Below, piece by piece: positions 1 to 5,767 of a stretch of DNA of 5,911 nucleotides (position 1 is the first letter of the stretch; each line of letters starts with the position of its first letter). The position numbers and the translations under genes were made by a program. Source of the DNA: Candidatus Heimdallarchaeota archaeon AB_125 (GTDB lineage: Archaea; Asgardarchaeota; Heimdallarchaeia; Heimdallarchaeales; Heimdallarchaeaceae). The stretch covers positions 1 to 5,911 of the forward strand of contig MEHH01000179.1 in assembly GCA_001940755.1 (NCBI GenBank), in the 5' to 3' direction. Under the pieces are notes generated by a model. That model worked only from the letters and a program-made list of their open reading frames with translations, had not been told where the DNA came from and made no database searches.

Positions 1-220
1 CTTCCTCATCTTTTCTATCTAGAAAGAGCGTCTCTATTTCACCTTCAAATGTTTCAGTTATTTTTTTTGTTTTATCTTTTGATCCATCATCAGATACAAT
101 TACTTTACAATTTTGACAAATCTTTTCTATTAAAGATAAAAGATTACCTAGAGATTTTTCTTCGTTCAAAGTTGGAATGATTATAGTAAGTTTGCTGAAA
201 TCTAAATTCACTTCAGTCAT
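1..220 (-). CDS. Family 2 glycosyltransferase, dolichyl-phosphate mannose synthase-like (partial, N-terminus only)
   Basis: This gene starts with ATG at 218-220 on the minus strand and leaves the window at base 1, giving 73 N-terminal residues. Seen: a first beta-strand followed by a Pro (LTIIIPTLNEE, residues 11-21), then a helix, then a second strand ending in an acidic cluster (VIVSDDGSKDKT, residues 40-51). This is the classic start of a GT-A fold family 2 glycosyltransferase, with the SDDGS stretch in the nucleotide-sugar binding part. Family knowledge: close relatives with this pattern include dolichyl-phosphate mannose/glucose synthases and polyprenyl glycosyltransferases, which load sugars on lipid carriers for N-glycosylation. 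The catalytic DxD motif and any C-terminal membrane segments lie outside the window, so the exact donor and acceptor are unknown. A TATA-like element centred about 26 bases before the ATG and no clear Shine-Dalgarno suggest a leaderless transcript. Confidence 0.85.
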   Translation of the reverse strand, partial: MTEVNLDFSKLTIIIPTLNEEKSLGNLLSLIEKICQNCKVIVSDDGSKDKTKKITETFEGEIETLFLDRKDEE

Positions 221-240
221 CTATTTCTTCTTATTTAGAA

Positions 241-252
241 CCTATAAAAAAG
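241..252 (-). promoter_or_regulatory. TATA-like promoter element for the glycosyltransferase gene
   Basis: On the minus strand this reads CTTTTTTATAGG. Its centre lies about 26 bases upstream of the ATG at 220, the usual archaeal TATA-to-start-site distance, which predicts transcription starting at or near the start codon. It is an inference from sequence and spacing; AT-rich DNA gives such matches by chance. Confidence 0.45.
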
Positions 253-324
253 TTAACGTATCAATCTATGCTAAGACCACATCTTCACGGATTTTACTTA
301 CTTTCTCTTACATCTTTAACAAAC

Positions 325-336
325 CTCATATAGTAA
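325..336 (+). promoter_or_regulatory. TATA-like promoter element for the Rab-like GTPase gene
   Basis: The stretch CTCATATAGTAA is centred about 26 bases before the ATG at 357. No Shine-Dalgarno sequence is visible before that ATG, so a leaderless transcript is likely. The 136-base gap 221-356 between the divergent glycosyltransferase and GTPase genes holds only these two candidate promoters; nothing else recognisable is seen there. Confidence 0.4.
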
Positions 337-356
337 TTCTATCCTATTTTATTAGA

Positions 357-890
357 ATGACTATATCCCCTAATATTACTTACATCATTAAGATAATCAA
401 TGCTGGTGATTATTCAGTTGGGAAAACAAGTTTAGCAGTACGTTATACTCAAAACCGATTTTCAACTTCATATCTCCCAACACTTGGTGTAGATTTCTAT
501 AGCAAGATGATACAGCATGATGAGGATACAACTCTTCGTCTAGTTCTCTTTGATACAGTTGGTCAGGAAAAATTAGCTACACTTAGAAAAAGATATTATA
601 CTGGTGCTCATGGAGCAGTTGTAGTTTTTGATATAACTAGAAAAGAATCTTTCGAACATATACAAAAATGGATCGAAGAAGTTGAAGAAAAATGCCCTAA
701 TATTCCAATAATTATAGTAGGAAATAAAACTGATTTAGAGGAAAAAAGAGCTGTAAGCTACAAAGATATGGAAAAGAAATGGGGTTCACAAGGTTATACA
801 GTTTTAGAATCTTCAGCTAAATTGGGTGAAGGAGTCGATGATATATATATAATAATAGCGAAGAAAGTAATGGAGAAAATGGGATATTAG
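357..890 (+). CDS. Rab/Ras-like small GTPase
   Basis: This is a single-domain small GTPase of 177 residues, the usual length of a Ras-superfamily G domain. All five G motifs are visible: G1 P-loop GDYSVGKT (17-24), G2 Thr42 in YLPTLGVDF, G3 DTVGQE (66-71), G4 NKTD (123-126) and G5 SAK (153-155). The TLGVDF switch I and the YYTGAHGAVVVFDIT segment (80-94) are most like eukaryotic Rab proteins. The presumed role is a GTP/GDP switch in the cytoplasm or at membranes; the partner is unknown. The only Cys is internal (Cys113), so C-terminal prenylation of the Rab type is not possible. Oddities: the positions equivalent to Ras Gly12, Gly13 and Ala59 are Tyr19, Ser20 and Val68. The open frame extends upstream to 177, but that part lies antisense to the glycosyltransferase and does not resemble a G domain, so the ATG at 357 was chosen. 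The stop overlaps the end of the convergent gelsolin gene. Confidence 0.93.
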   Translation: MTISPNITYIIKIINAGDYSVGKTSLAVRYTQNRFSTSYLPTLGVDFYSKMIQHDEDTTLRLVLFDTVGQEKLATLRKRYYTGAHGAVVVFDITRKESFEHIQKWIEEVEEKCPNIPIIIVGNKTDLEEKRAVSYKDMEKKWGSQGYTVLESSAKLGEGVDDIYIIIAKKVMEKMGY

Positions 891-1603
891 TTTTGTCTCC
901 ATAATTCTACTGCAATTATTTTACCATTTTCTAGAAACAATCTTGGTATATAATCATCTGCAACGAATGAACCATCAGGAAGTTTAACTTTTGAATCTGA
1001 TTCAGGCTCTTCCAGATTTTCTGGAGCAATAAAGAGGGAATCTCCAACAAGTACATAATCTCTAATACTGTTTTTCATAGGAGGAAGAACCTGTAGTTGC
1101 TTGAAAATGTGTTCTACATCAATTATTTTTGTAGTAACAGTTGTAGGGTCATATCTTTTAGGTTCGGCTTGTTTTTTCTCCTTAGGTTGAGTTGTTTCCT
1201 TTGGTTTTGGTTTTGGTTTTGGTTTTGGTTTTAGTTTTGGAGTTGTTTTCTTCACAGGTTCAGCTTTTGGTGCTGGTTTTGCAGCAGGTTTAGGTTTAGG
1301 TTTAGGTTTTACTGAAGATCCTCCAGAGGGAGCATTTATTGCTTCATCAATTGCTTCCAAGAATTCATTATTTGTTGCGGATTCTTCAAGATTAACAATT
1401 TTATAACCCAGTTCCATTCTCAATCGAGCTGTTTCTCTAGCACAAGCAAATTTGGAGTGAGGTGAAGATTGACTTCCAATCCATGTGTAAATCCTTTTCT
1501 GATTATGAGATATGACTATTAAAACGTTGGCAGAATCTAAGGCAACTTCCTTATTAGTGCACTCTGTCATTTCTCCAGTAGACTGTATAATATATAGAGT
1601 CAT
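887..1603 (-). CDS. Gelsolin-like domain protein with Lys-Pro-rich linker
   Basis: The 238-residue product has three parts. Residues about 1-75 resemble one gelsolin/villin repeat: a strand (LDSANVLIVIS, 22-32), the hallmark IYTWIG (38-43), then a helix (about 48-66). Residues about 97-150 are a disordered-looking linker rich in Lys-Pro dipeptides. Residues about 155-238 form an unrecognised, probably beta-rich domain ending in GKIIAVELW. Family knowledge: Asgard archaea encode gelsolin-like proteins, and characterised ones act on actin filaments; a similar cytoskeletal role here is inference. No signal peptide or membrane segment is seen, so it should be cytoplasmic. The frame stays open upstream to 1795, but that stretch is basic low-complexity sequence, and a TATA box at about 1634-1640 sits between it and the ATG at 1603, which favours this start. 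An ATG at 1633 is an alternative but overlaps the TATA box. It converges with the GTPase gene and is divergent from the pilus operon. Confidence 0.85.
   Translation of the reverse strand: MTLYIIQSTGEMTECTNKEVALDSANVLIVISHNQKRIYTWIGSQSSPHSKFACARETARLRMELGYKIVNLEESATNNEFLEAIDEAINAPSGGSSVKPKPKPKPAAKPAPKAEPVKKTTPKLKPKPKPKPKPKETTQPKEKKQAEPKRYDPTTVTTKIIDVEHIFKQLQVLPPMKNSIRDYVLVGDSLFIAPENLEEPESDSKVKLPDGSFVADDYIPRLFLENGKIIAVELWRQN
1203..1240. repeat. GGTTTT hexamer array encoding Pro-Lys repeats
   Basis: Five perfect GGTTTT units (1203-1232) are followed by one AGTTTT variant and a final GG. On the coding (minus) strand the units read CCA AAA, giving Pro-Lys dipeptides at about residues 122-135 of the gelsolin-like protein. 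A repeat unit of six bases keeps the frame when copy number changes. Confidence 0.9.
1287..1310. repeat. GGTTTA hexamer array encoding Pro-Lys repeats
   Basis: Three perfect GGTTTA units and one GGTTTT unit. On the minus strand they read CCT AAA, again giving Pro-Lys dipeptides, here at about residues 99-106 of the gelsolin-like protein. The proline codon differs from the array at 1203-1240, so the two arrays look like separate expansions. Confidence 0.85.
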
Positions 1604-1630
1604 TTGATTCGAGTAAAAACATAGTTTTAT

Positions 1631-1645
1631 CATTTTTATATTTAG
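1631..1645 (-). promoter_or_regulatory. TATA box for the gelsolin-like gene
   Basis: The minus strand reads CTAAATATAAAAATG here, with a good archaeal TATA core (TATAAAA, 1634-1640) centred about 34 bases before the ATG at 1603. This predicts a leader of only a few bases and is the main argument for starting the gelsolin-like protein at 1603 rather than further upstream. Confidence 0.55.
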
Positions 1646-1660
1646 TGTTAGAGGGAAACG

Positions 1661-1690
1661 TTTTTTTCTAGTTTTTCTGATTCTTTTTCT
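1661..1690. other. Spaced T-tracts in the divergent promoter region
   Basis: Three T-runs (1661-1667, 1672-1676, 1684-1688) have centres about 10 and 12 bases apart, close to the helical repeat, so the DNA may be bent. They lie in the 274-base gap 1604-1877 between the gelsolin-like gene and the pilus operon. Apart from the promoter elements listed, no gene or RNA is recognised in that gap. A regulatory role is inference only. Confidence 0.25.
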
Positions 1691-1820
1691 AATTCTTATG
1701 ATTTTGGCTGTTTCAAATTGTGAAACTGGAAAACAAAGACTATTTTTCTCCTTTGCATATAGAAAAAGTTTCAAAAGAAATATATACGGATTCAATATAC
1801 GAATAAATGTTAAATAGTCC

Positions 1821-1853
1821 TTATACTATATAGTGTTGTAGAATATTATATTA
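1821..1853 (+). promoter_or_regulatory. Candidate promoter of the pilus-like operon
   Basis: Two TATA-like elements are present. The first (1821-1833) overlaps a perfect 10-base palindrome, ACTATATAGT (1825-1834), and would give a leader of about 25 bases that contains a weak Shine-Dalgarno, GAGG, at 1865-1868. The second (about 1843-1853) would give a transcript starting almost at the ATG at 1878. The sequence alone does not decide between them; the GAGG favours the first. Confidence 0.4.
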
Positions 1854-1877
1854 CTATAAGTCTCGAGGCTAAAAAAA

Positions 1878-2741
1878 ATGAGTTCAAAAATAATAGAATC
1901 TATAGCTTATTCTTATATTGGAAGGTTTATAGAACCATATCTTGCAGAATTTGATGGGTTAAAAACATCCCTACGAAAAGCTGGAATAGATAAGAGTGTG
2001 AGGATGTATCTCAGTGTTAGAATCTTTTGGGCTATAATTTTATCCATTGTTTCTCTTGTTGTTCTTGTTGCTGTAAAAATTGTGGTGAAAGAATTATCAA
2101 TAATTCTTGTAATTGTTCTACCAATTTTAGTCCTGATCAGTATGTTTGTGTTTACATGGGTATATCCTAGCTATCAGGTTGGAGATAGAAAACGAAAATT
2201 GGAAGCTGCATTACCAACTGCAGCAGGATATATGACCGCCATGGCATCTGCAGGAGTTACTCCAGATAGGATATTTCTATCCCTAACCAAAGAAAAAATT
2301 GGGGAAGCAATTGTTAAGGATGCTAAGAAAATATCTAGAGACATCCAAGTGTTTGGTTATGATATAGTACATGCTCTAAGTGAAGCTTCTCTCAGATCTC
2401 CTTCAGCAAAATACTCAAGCTTTTTAGAAGGAATTGTAGGGACTTTTACATCAGGAGGAGAATTACAGAGATATTTGGAAGTATCTTCAGAAACTTTGAT
2501 GAACGATAAAGTTCAACTAGAGAAGAATTTTATTGACACTCTGGGGATTATGGCTGAATTATTTATGGTTTTAGGAGTAGTTGCTCCGATATTCTTCATT
2601 GTTATACTAGCAATGATGGCGATGCTAGGAGGTTCCGCTGGTAACGCGAATCTGCTAATGGCTGTTCTAGTGTATATAATTATACCTGTTTCAGAACTAG
2701 TAATTATTGTGATGATTGATGCAGCACAACCGGAGATGTAG
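1878..2741 (+). CDS. Type IV pilus/archaellum platform protein, ArlJ/TadC-like (T2SSF domain)
   Basis: The 287-residue membrane protein has the topology of a T2SSF (GspF/TadB/TadC/ArlJ) family member: two membrane helices (about 47-70 and 72-96), a cytoplasmic helical domain (about 97-220) and two more helices (about 222-250 and 257-282). Within the domain, WVYPSYQVGDRKRKLEAALP (94-113), the SAGVTPDRIF segment (124-133), RDIQVFGYDI (154-163) and SGGELQRYL (192-200) are typical of archaeal ArlJ-like proteins. Family role: an inner-membrane platform that works with an assembly ATPase to insert pilin subunits at the base of a pilus or archaellum. It is the first gene of the operon and is followed after 10 bases by a second protein of the same family. 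Archaellum ArlJ is commonly around 500-600 residues with two cytoplasmic regions, so this looks like one half. Paralogue type (TadB or TadC) cannot be fixed by eye. Confidence 0.88.
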   Translation: MSSKIIESIAYSYIGRFIEPYLAEFDGLKTSLRKAGIDKSVRMYLSVRIFWAIILSIVSLVVLVAVKIVVKELSIILVIVLPILVLISMFVFTWVYPSYQVGDRKRKLEAALPTAAGYMTAMASAGVTPDRIFLSLTKEKIGEAIVKDAKKISRDIQVFGYDIVHALSEASLRSPSAKYSSFLEGIVGTFTSGGELQRYLEVSSETLMNDKVQLEKNFIDTLGIMAELFMVLGVVAPIFFIVILAMMAMLGGSAGNANLLMAVLVYIIIPVSELVIIVMIDAAQPEM

Positions 2742-2751
2742 GTGAAAAAAA

Positions 2752-3681
2752 ATGACAATAAGTGACGAAGTTGAAGTTGAGGTTAAAAGGTTTCAAATCA
2801 CTCAAGATATGATTTATTGGATAATCGCTGGAGTTGCAGGATTAATTCTAGTTACTTTAGGTATTATCGATGTTATTAGTCAACAGACTGGAGGAGATTT
2901 CATTTCTATTCTTGATATTAATGATTTCGTTATTCTAGCTATTATAATAGTTGTAGGAATACCCACATTTCTGATTGTTTACAGAGAGGAAAGAAGACAG
3001 TCTAGAATAGATGAAAATCTCCCATATCTTCTAAGAGAAATTAGCAATGCACAGAGAACTGGTATGGCATTACCAAGAGCTATTCAAGAATCTGCTAAGA
3101 GACATTATGGTCCCTTAACTCCAGAATTAAGAAAGATGTCAAGTAAAATCTCTTGGGGAATACCATTTAATCAAGCTATGACTGATTTCCAAGAATCTAT
3201 CGACACACCATTAGCTCAAAGAGCTACTCTGTTAATACTAGAAGCTGAAAGATCAGGAGGGAATCTTGAAGAGATTTTCGAAGCAACAGAGAAGTATGTT
3301 CAGACTCTCGTAAATCTTAAGAAAGAAAGAGAGGGAGCAATGAAGCCTTATGTTTGGATTGTGTATGCATCATTCTTTATATTTATTCTAGTAGTAGTAA
3401 TACTCTTTCAAACATTCTTTATTCCATTCTTCTCAGCAAATATCTCATCTGAACAAACAGCTGGAATGTTCTTGATCAATATAGATTTAGATGTACTTGA
3501 AATTCTCTTCTTACATATGCTAGCTATTCAAGGATTCTTTTCAGGACTAGTAGCAGGAAAAATGTCAAAGATGTCAATAAAGGCAGGATTAATGCATTCA
3601 GTTATACTGATGTTCATAGGCTGGTTTGCATTTAAGATATTGATTCAACCTGATAATCCAATATTTAATATAGGAATATAG
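2752..3681 (+). CDS. Second type IV pilus platform protein, ArlJ/TadB-like (T2SSF domain)
   Basis: This 309-residue membrane protein belongs to the same family as its upstream neighbour. Visible: N-terminal membrane helices at about 20-44 and 58-77, a cytoplasmic T2SSF domain at about 85-195, then helices at about 200-227, 248-268 and 277-297. Typical motifs are ENLPYLLREIS (88-98) with the following Gly-Met-Ala-Leu turn, and ERSGGNLEEIFEAT (166-179). The role is expected to be the second half of the pilus assembly platform, pairing with the upstream protein. The start is set by AGGTGA at 2740-2745, seven bases before the ATG. Together the two proteins total 596 residues, near the size of a single long archaeal ArlJ, which suggests a split or a TadB/TadC-like pair. 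No assembly ATPase adjoins it in this window. Confidence 0.88.
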   Translation: MTISDEVEVEVKRFQITQDMIYWIIAGVAGLILVTLGIIDVISQQTGGDFISILDINDFVILAIIIVVGIPTFLIVYREERRQSRIDENLPYLLREISNAQRTGMALPRAIQESAKRHYGPLTPELRKMSSKISWGIPFNQAMTDFQESIDTPLAQRATLLILEAERSGGNLEEIFEATEKYVQTLVNLKKEREGAMKPYVWIVYASFFIFILVVVILFQTFFIPFFSANISSEQTAGMFLINIDLDVLEILFLHMLAIQGFFSGLVAGKMSKMSIKAGLMHSVILMFIGWFAFKILIQPDNPIFNIGI

Positions 3682-3700
3682 CGATCGGTAAGGTGAAACT

Positions 3701-4129
3701 ATGGGAAAACTTGAAGATGATGTTAAAAACATAAAGGAACAAGTTGAAGAACTCCAGAAATTGGTTAATAACATGAGTTTCAATGTAATCAGAATCATGG
3801 GAACTCTAGAAAAAGGAGTTGTACCTTCAGCTGATGGAGATTCTGAAGGAATAGTTGGTTCTGTATCAGTTGATCTCGGTCCTTTAGAAGATAAAATTGA
3901 GAGACTTGAACAATCTATGAGTACTAAAGAAGATTTAGTTCAGATAAAAGAACAGATCGATAATTTAGTTTCAGAAAAAATCCAAAAAGCAGAAGAAATG
4001 CAAGAACGAGCATCTAATCTTCTTGATAAGGGAATGGAGCTAGTTGAACTAGAAGCTACTCTTGCAGAAATTAAATCTCTTCTTGAGGAGCGAATTTTGG
4101 GCGATGATGCAGAAGCTAAAGGAGAATAA
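3701..4129 (+). CDS. Small cytosolic coiled-coil protein of the pilus operon
   Basis: The 142-residue protein is acidic and has no signal peptide or membrane helix. Residues 4-32 show an unbroken heptad pattern of hydrophobics at 4, 8, 11, 15, 18, 22, 25, 29 and 32. A Gly/Ser/Asp-rich linker (about 34-60) follows, then a second coiled coil from about 62 to 131 with a break near 74-78 (STKED), and a charged tail. I do not recognise the family. Its place between the platform genes and the pilin-like genes, and the AGGTGA at 3691-3696 four bases before the ATG, make it part of the operon. By analogy with the cytosolic coiled-coil ArlC/D/E proteins of archaella it might link the platform to other cell components, but no diagnostic sequence similarity is visible and this is inference. 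It may oligomerise through the N-terminal helix. Confidence 0.8.
   Translation: MGKLEDDVKNIKEQVEELQKLVNNMSFNVIRIMGTLEKGVVPSADGDSEGIVGSVSVDLGPLEDKIERLEQSMSTKEDLVQIKEQIDNLVSEKIQKAEEMQERASNLLDKGMELVELEATLAEIKSLLEERILGDDAEAKGE
4119..4125 (+). promoter_or_regulatory. Ribosome binding site that supports a TTG start
   Basis: AAGGAGA lies inside the last codons of the coiled-coil gene and ends eight bases before TTG at 4134. The in-frame ATG codons at 4104 and 4107 have only GAGGAG at 4085-4090, which is 13 to 16 bases away. The spacing favours TTG as the start of the following gene. Confidence 0.6.
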
Positions 4130-4133
4130 TAAA

Positions 4134-5294
4134 TTGAAAGGATCTAAGAAAAACAAAGGATTGAAATCAATTCTTAAGAGAAAAAAAGCTCAGATAAGAG
4201 GTGTTGATTTCGCTTTAGCTCTTCTAATCTTTGTTATTGCTTTCAGCCAAGTTATCATAGTTCTTTCAAATCTATTGATTCCTTCTTTAGTACAAATGCA
4301 AACTTATTCTCAAGAACAAGAATTAAATAAACTCTATAGTAATATTTTCTTTTCAGAAGGAACTCCAAGTAATTGGGGAACCATAGCTACCAGTTCGTTT
4401 TCAGATTTCAAACTAGGTACTATGGGAGCCTCTGGAGGACTTGATTTTACAAAAATTAATAGATTGACAAATGATATGTCTTCTTATTGGGCGATAAGCT
4501 ATCTGAACGTCAAATTAGGATATAATATGATAAAGGATTTCGCGGTTAGTGTATACTCCCCCATCTCTGTGACAATAGATGAATATACAGCTGTTTTCGG
4601 TGTAATCAATCTTTATGGACAAGTAAAAGAATATCAAACACCTATTGCAGATGCTAAAATTTGGGCTATTGCAGTAGATAACCATGATAACGTTGTCACA
4701 AACTTTACAACTACAAAGGACATCTCAGGTTCAATAAGTTATTCAGCCACAATAACTGGTCCTAATTCAGATTATTTTACTATAGTTGTTTTTGCTCAAG
4801 TTGGGGAGATTTATCAAGATTACAAAGTTATGAGAATTGAAAGACAAAGCAGTGGTTTAGAATATGATATTGTTGATTTTGATTTTCGACCATTTGTTTG
4901 GGAAAATGCTAACCCCCTTAGTTCTGCCATAGATTTATCTGTTGAACGAGATTTTCTTAGTGATGAGGCTAGTGCAGTAGTAGTATTTCCTTTCTCTGAT
5001 TATGGAGTAGATCACTACACAGTGAACTTAACTCAAACAACAACTGCTGAAGGAGAAATTTATTCAGGAACTGAAATCCCTGTAACTTCAGATGGATTGG
5101 CAGTAGTTATCGTAAATGAACGCACTGAATCTACTTTTTCTGCAGGTTATATGGGAGTACCAATGTTTCTAGATTCTAATCATGGTGGAGTGTTCTCTCA
5201 TTCTTCATTTGCGGAACAACAAACATACATTTCGAAAACTCAATTACTTCTGATTAGAAATGTACTTCTAAAATGTCAAATATGGTACTGGTGA
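4134..5294 (+). CDS. Large pilin-like surface protein with class III-type signal sequence
   Basis: Starting from TTG at 4134 the product is 386 residues. A strongly basic leader (residues 1-18) ends in KKA, followed by QIRGVD and a single hydrophobic helix (about 24-48). This is the layout of an archaeal class III (prepilin) signal, cut either after Ala19 or after Gly23. The rest is predicted to face outward: an SEGTPSNW segment (74-81), which I recall from other archaeal pilin-like proteins, and a beta-rich region (about 140-235) that could be an Ig-like sandwich. N-glycosylation sequons occur at Asn190 and Asn298. The C-terminus ends CQIWYW. The presumed role is a pilus subunit or pilus-associated adhesin assembled by the upstream platform. 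The ATGs at 4104 or 4107 would add 10 or 9 residues and overlap the upstream gene; ribosome binding site spacing favours TTG. Family assignment is by architecture only. Confidence 0.75.
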   Translation: MKGSKKNKGLKSILKRKKAQIRGVDFALALLIFVIAFSQVIIVLSNLLIPSLVQMQTYSQEQELNKLYSNIFFSEGTPSNWGTIATSSFSDFKLGTMGASGGLDFTKINRLTNDMSSYWAISYLNVKLGYNMIKDFAVSVYSPISVTIDEYTAVFGVINLYGQVKEYQTPIADAKIWAIAVDNHDNVVTNFTTTKDISGSISYSATITGPNSDYFTIVVFAQVGEIYQDYKVMRIERQSSGLEYDIVDFDFRPFVWENANPLSSAIDLSVERDFLSDEASAVVVFPFSDYGVDHYTVNLTQTTTAEGEIYSGTEIPVTSDGLAVVIVNERTESTFSAGYMGVPMFLDSNHGGVFSHSSFAEQQTYISKTQLLLIRNVLLKCQIWYW

Positions 5295-5298
5295 TAAA

Positions 5299-5766
5299 AT
5301 GAAAAAACTAACAAGAAGTAGAAAAGCACAGCTCTTCATTATAGAATCTTTTATCGCAGTATCTGTTATGATCATCATGGTTACAGCTTTATATGAAGTT
5401 CAAATAGCAACACAACCTCCAATAGTTCCAAATTATCATGAGGAAGTGTATACCTCTCTTCAATCACTAGATGGTATAAATGTGCTTGATAATTACATCT
5501 ATTCAGTCATTAACAGTCTTACTGAAAATATAACTTACTATCAAACAATTATCGAAGAAGGGATTTATGGATCCTTACCTGACAATGGTGAGTTTAGTCT
5601 CTATTATGAGAATATGACTTCAGGTTTGGAATTCGCGGGAAGTTGGATAAATAACCATCTCTCACCTCCAACTGAAGCTATAGGTATTGACTATCTAATT
5701 TCAGAAGTAAATGGAGAGTTAATTCCATGTGTAATCCATCTACAATTGTGGTTAAAAGGTGTTTAA
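5299..5766 (+). CDS. Pilin-like protein with class III-type signal sequence
   Basis: The 155-residue protein has a short basic leader, MKKLTRSRKA, then QLFIIES and one hydrophobic helix (about 12-32), the standard layout of an archaeal prepilin cut after Ala10. An acidic residue, Glu16, sits at +6 of the mature protein, near the Glu+5 that most type IV pilins use in assembly. The outward part (about 33-155) is probably helical then beta-rich, with sequons at Asn77 and Asn105, and ends VIHLQLWLKGV, similar in style to the end of the preceding protein. The start is set by GGTGA at 5290-5294, which overlaps the upstream stop codon, four bases before the ATG. Translational coupling with the upstream gene is likely. 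Its size suits a minor or major pilin; which one cannot be told. Confidence 0.78.
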   Translation: MKKLTRSRKAQLFIIESFIAVSVMIIMVTALYEVQIATQPPIVPNYHEEVYTSLQSLDGINVLDNYIYSVINSLTENITYYQTIIEEGIYGSLPDNGEFSLYYENMTSGLEFAGSWINNHLSPPTEAIGIDYLISEVNGELIPCVIHLQLWLKGV

Positions 5767-5767
5767 A

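Noticed and set aside
177..356. Open frame extending the GTPase gene upstream by 60 residues
   Set aside because: It runs antisense to the glycosyltransferase start, its sequence does not resemble a G domain, and the ATG at 357 places the P-loop at the usual distance with a TATA-like element upstream.
1203..1310. CRISPR or telomere-like array
   Set aside because: The repeats are short in-frame hexamers without spacers inside a coding region and are explained by Lys-Pro repeats.
1604..1795. N-terminal extension of the gelsolin-like protein by 64 residues
   Set aside because: The sequence is low-complexity and basic from AT-rich DNA, and a good TATA box at 1634-1640 lies between it and the ATG at 1603. 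It is not fully excluded.
2513..2758. Minus-strand open frame of 81 residues
   Set aside because: It lies antisense inside the first platform gene, has no promoter or ribosome binding site of note, and its composition mirrors the membrane helices on the other strand.
3598..3798. Minus-strand open frame of 66 residues
   Set aside because: It spans the junction of two plus-strand operon genes in antisense and looks like a shadow of them.
4085..4106. ATG at 4104 or 4107 as start of the large pilin-like gene
   Set aside because: The GAGGAG at 4085-4090 is too far from these codons, and the better-spaced AAGGAGA points to TTG at 4134.
5220..5294. Possible frameshift at the end of the large pilin-like gene
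   Set aside because: The end CQIWYW first looked odd, but the next protein ends in a similar IHLQLW pattern, and the stop is perfectly placed next to the following start, so the frame is taken as intact.
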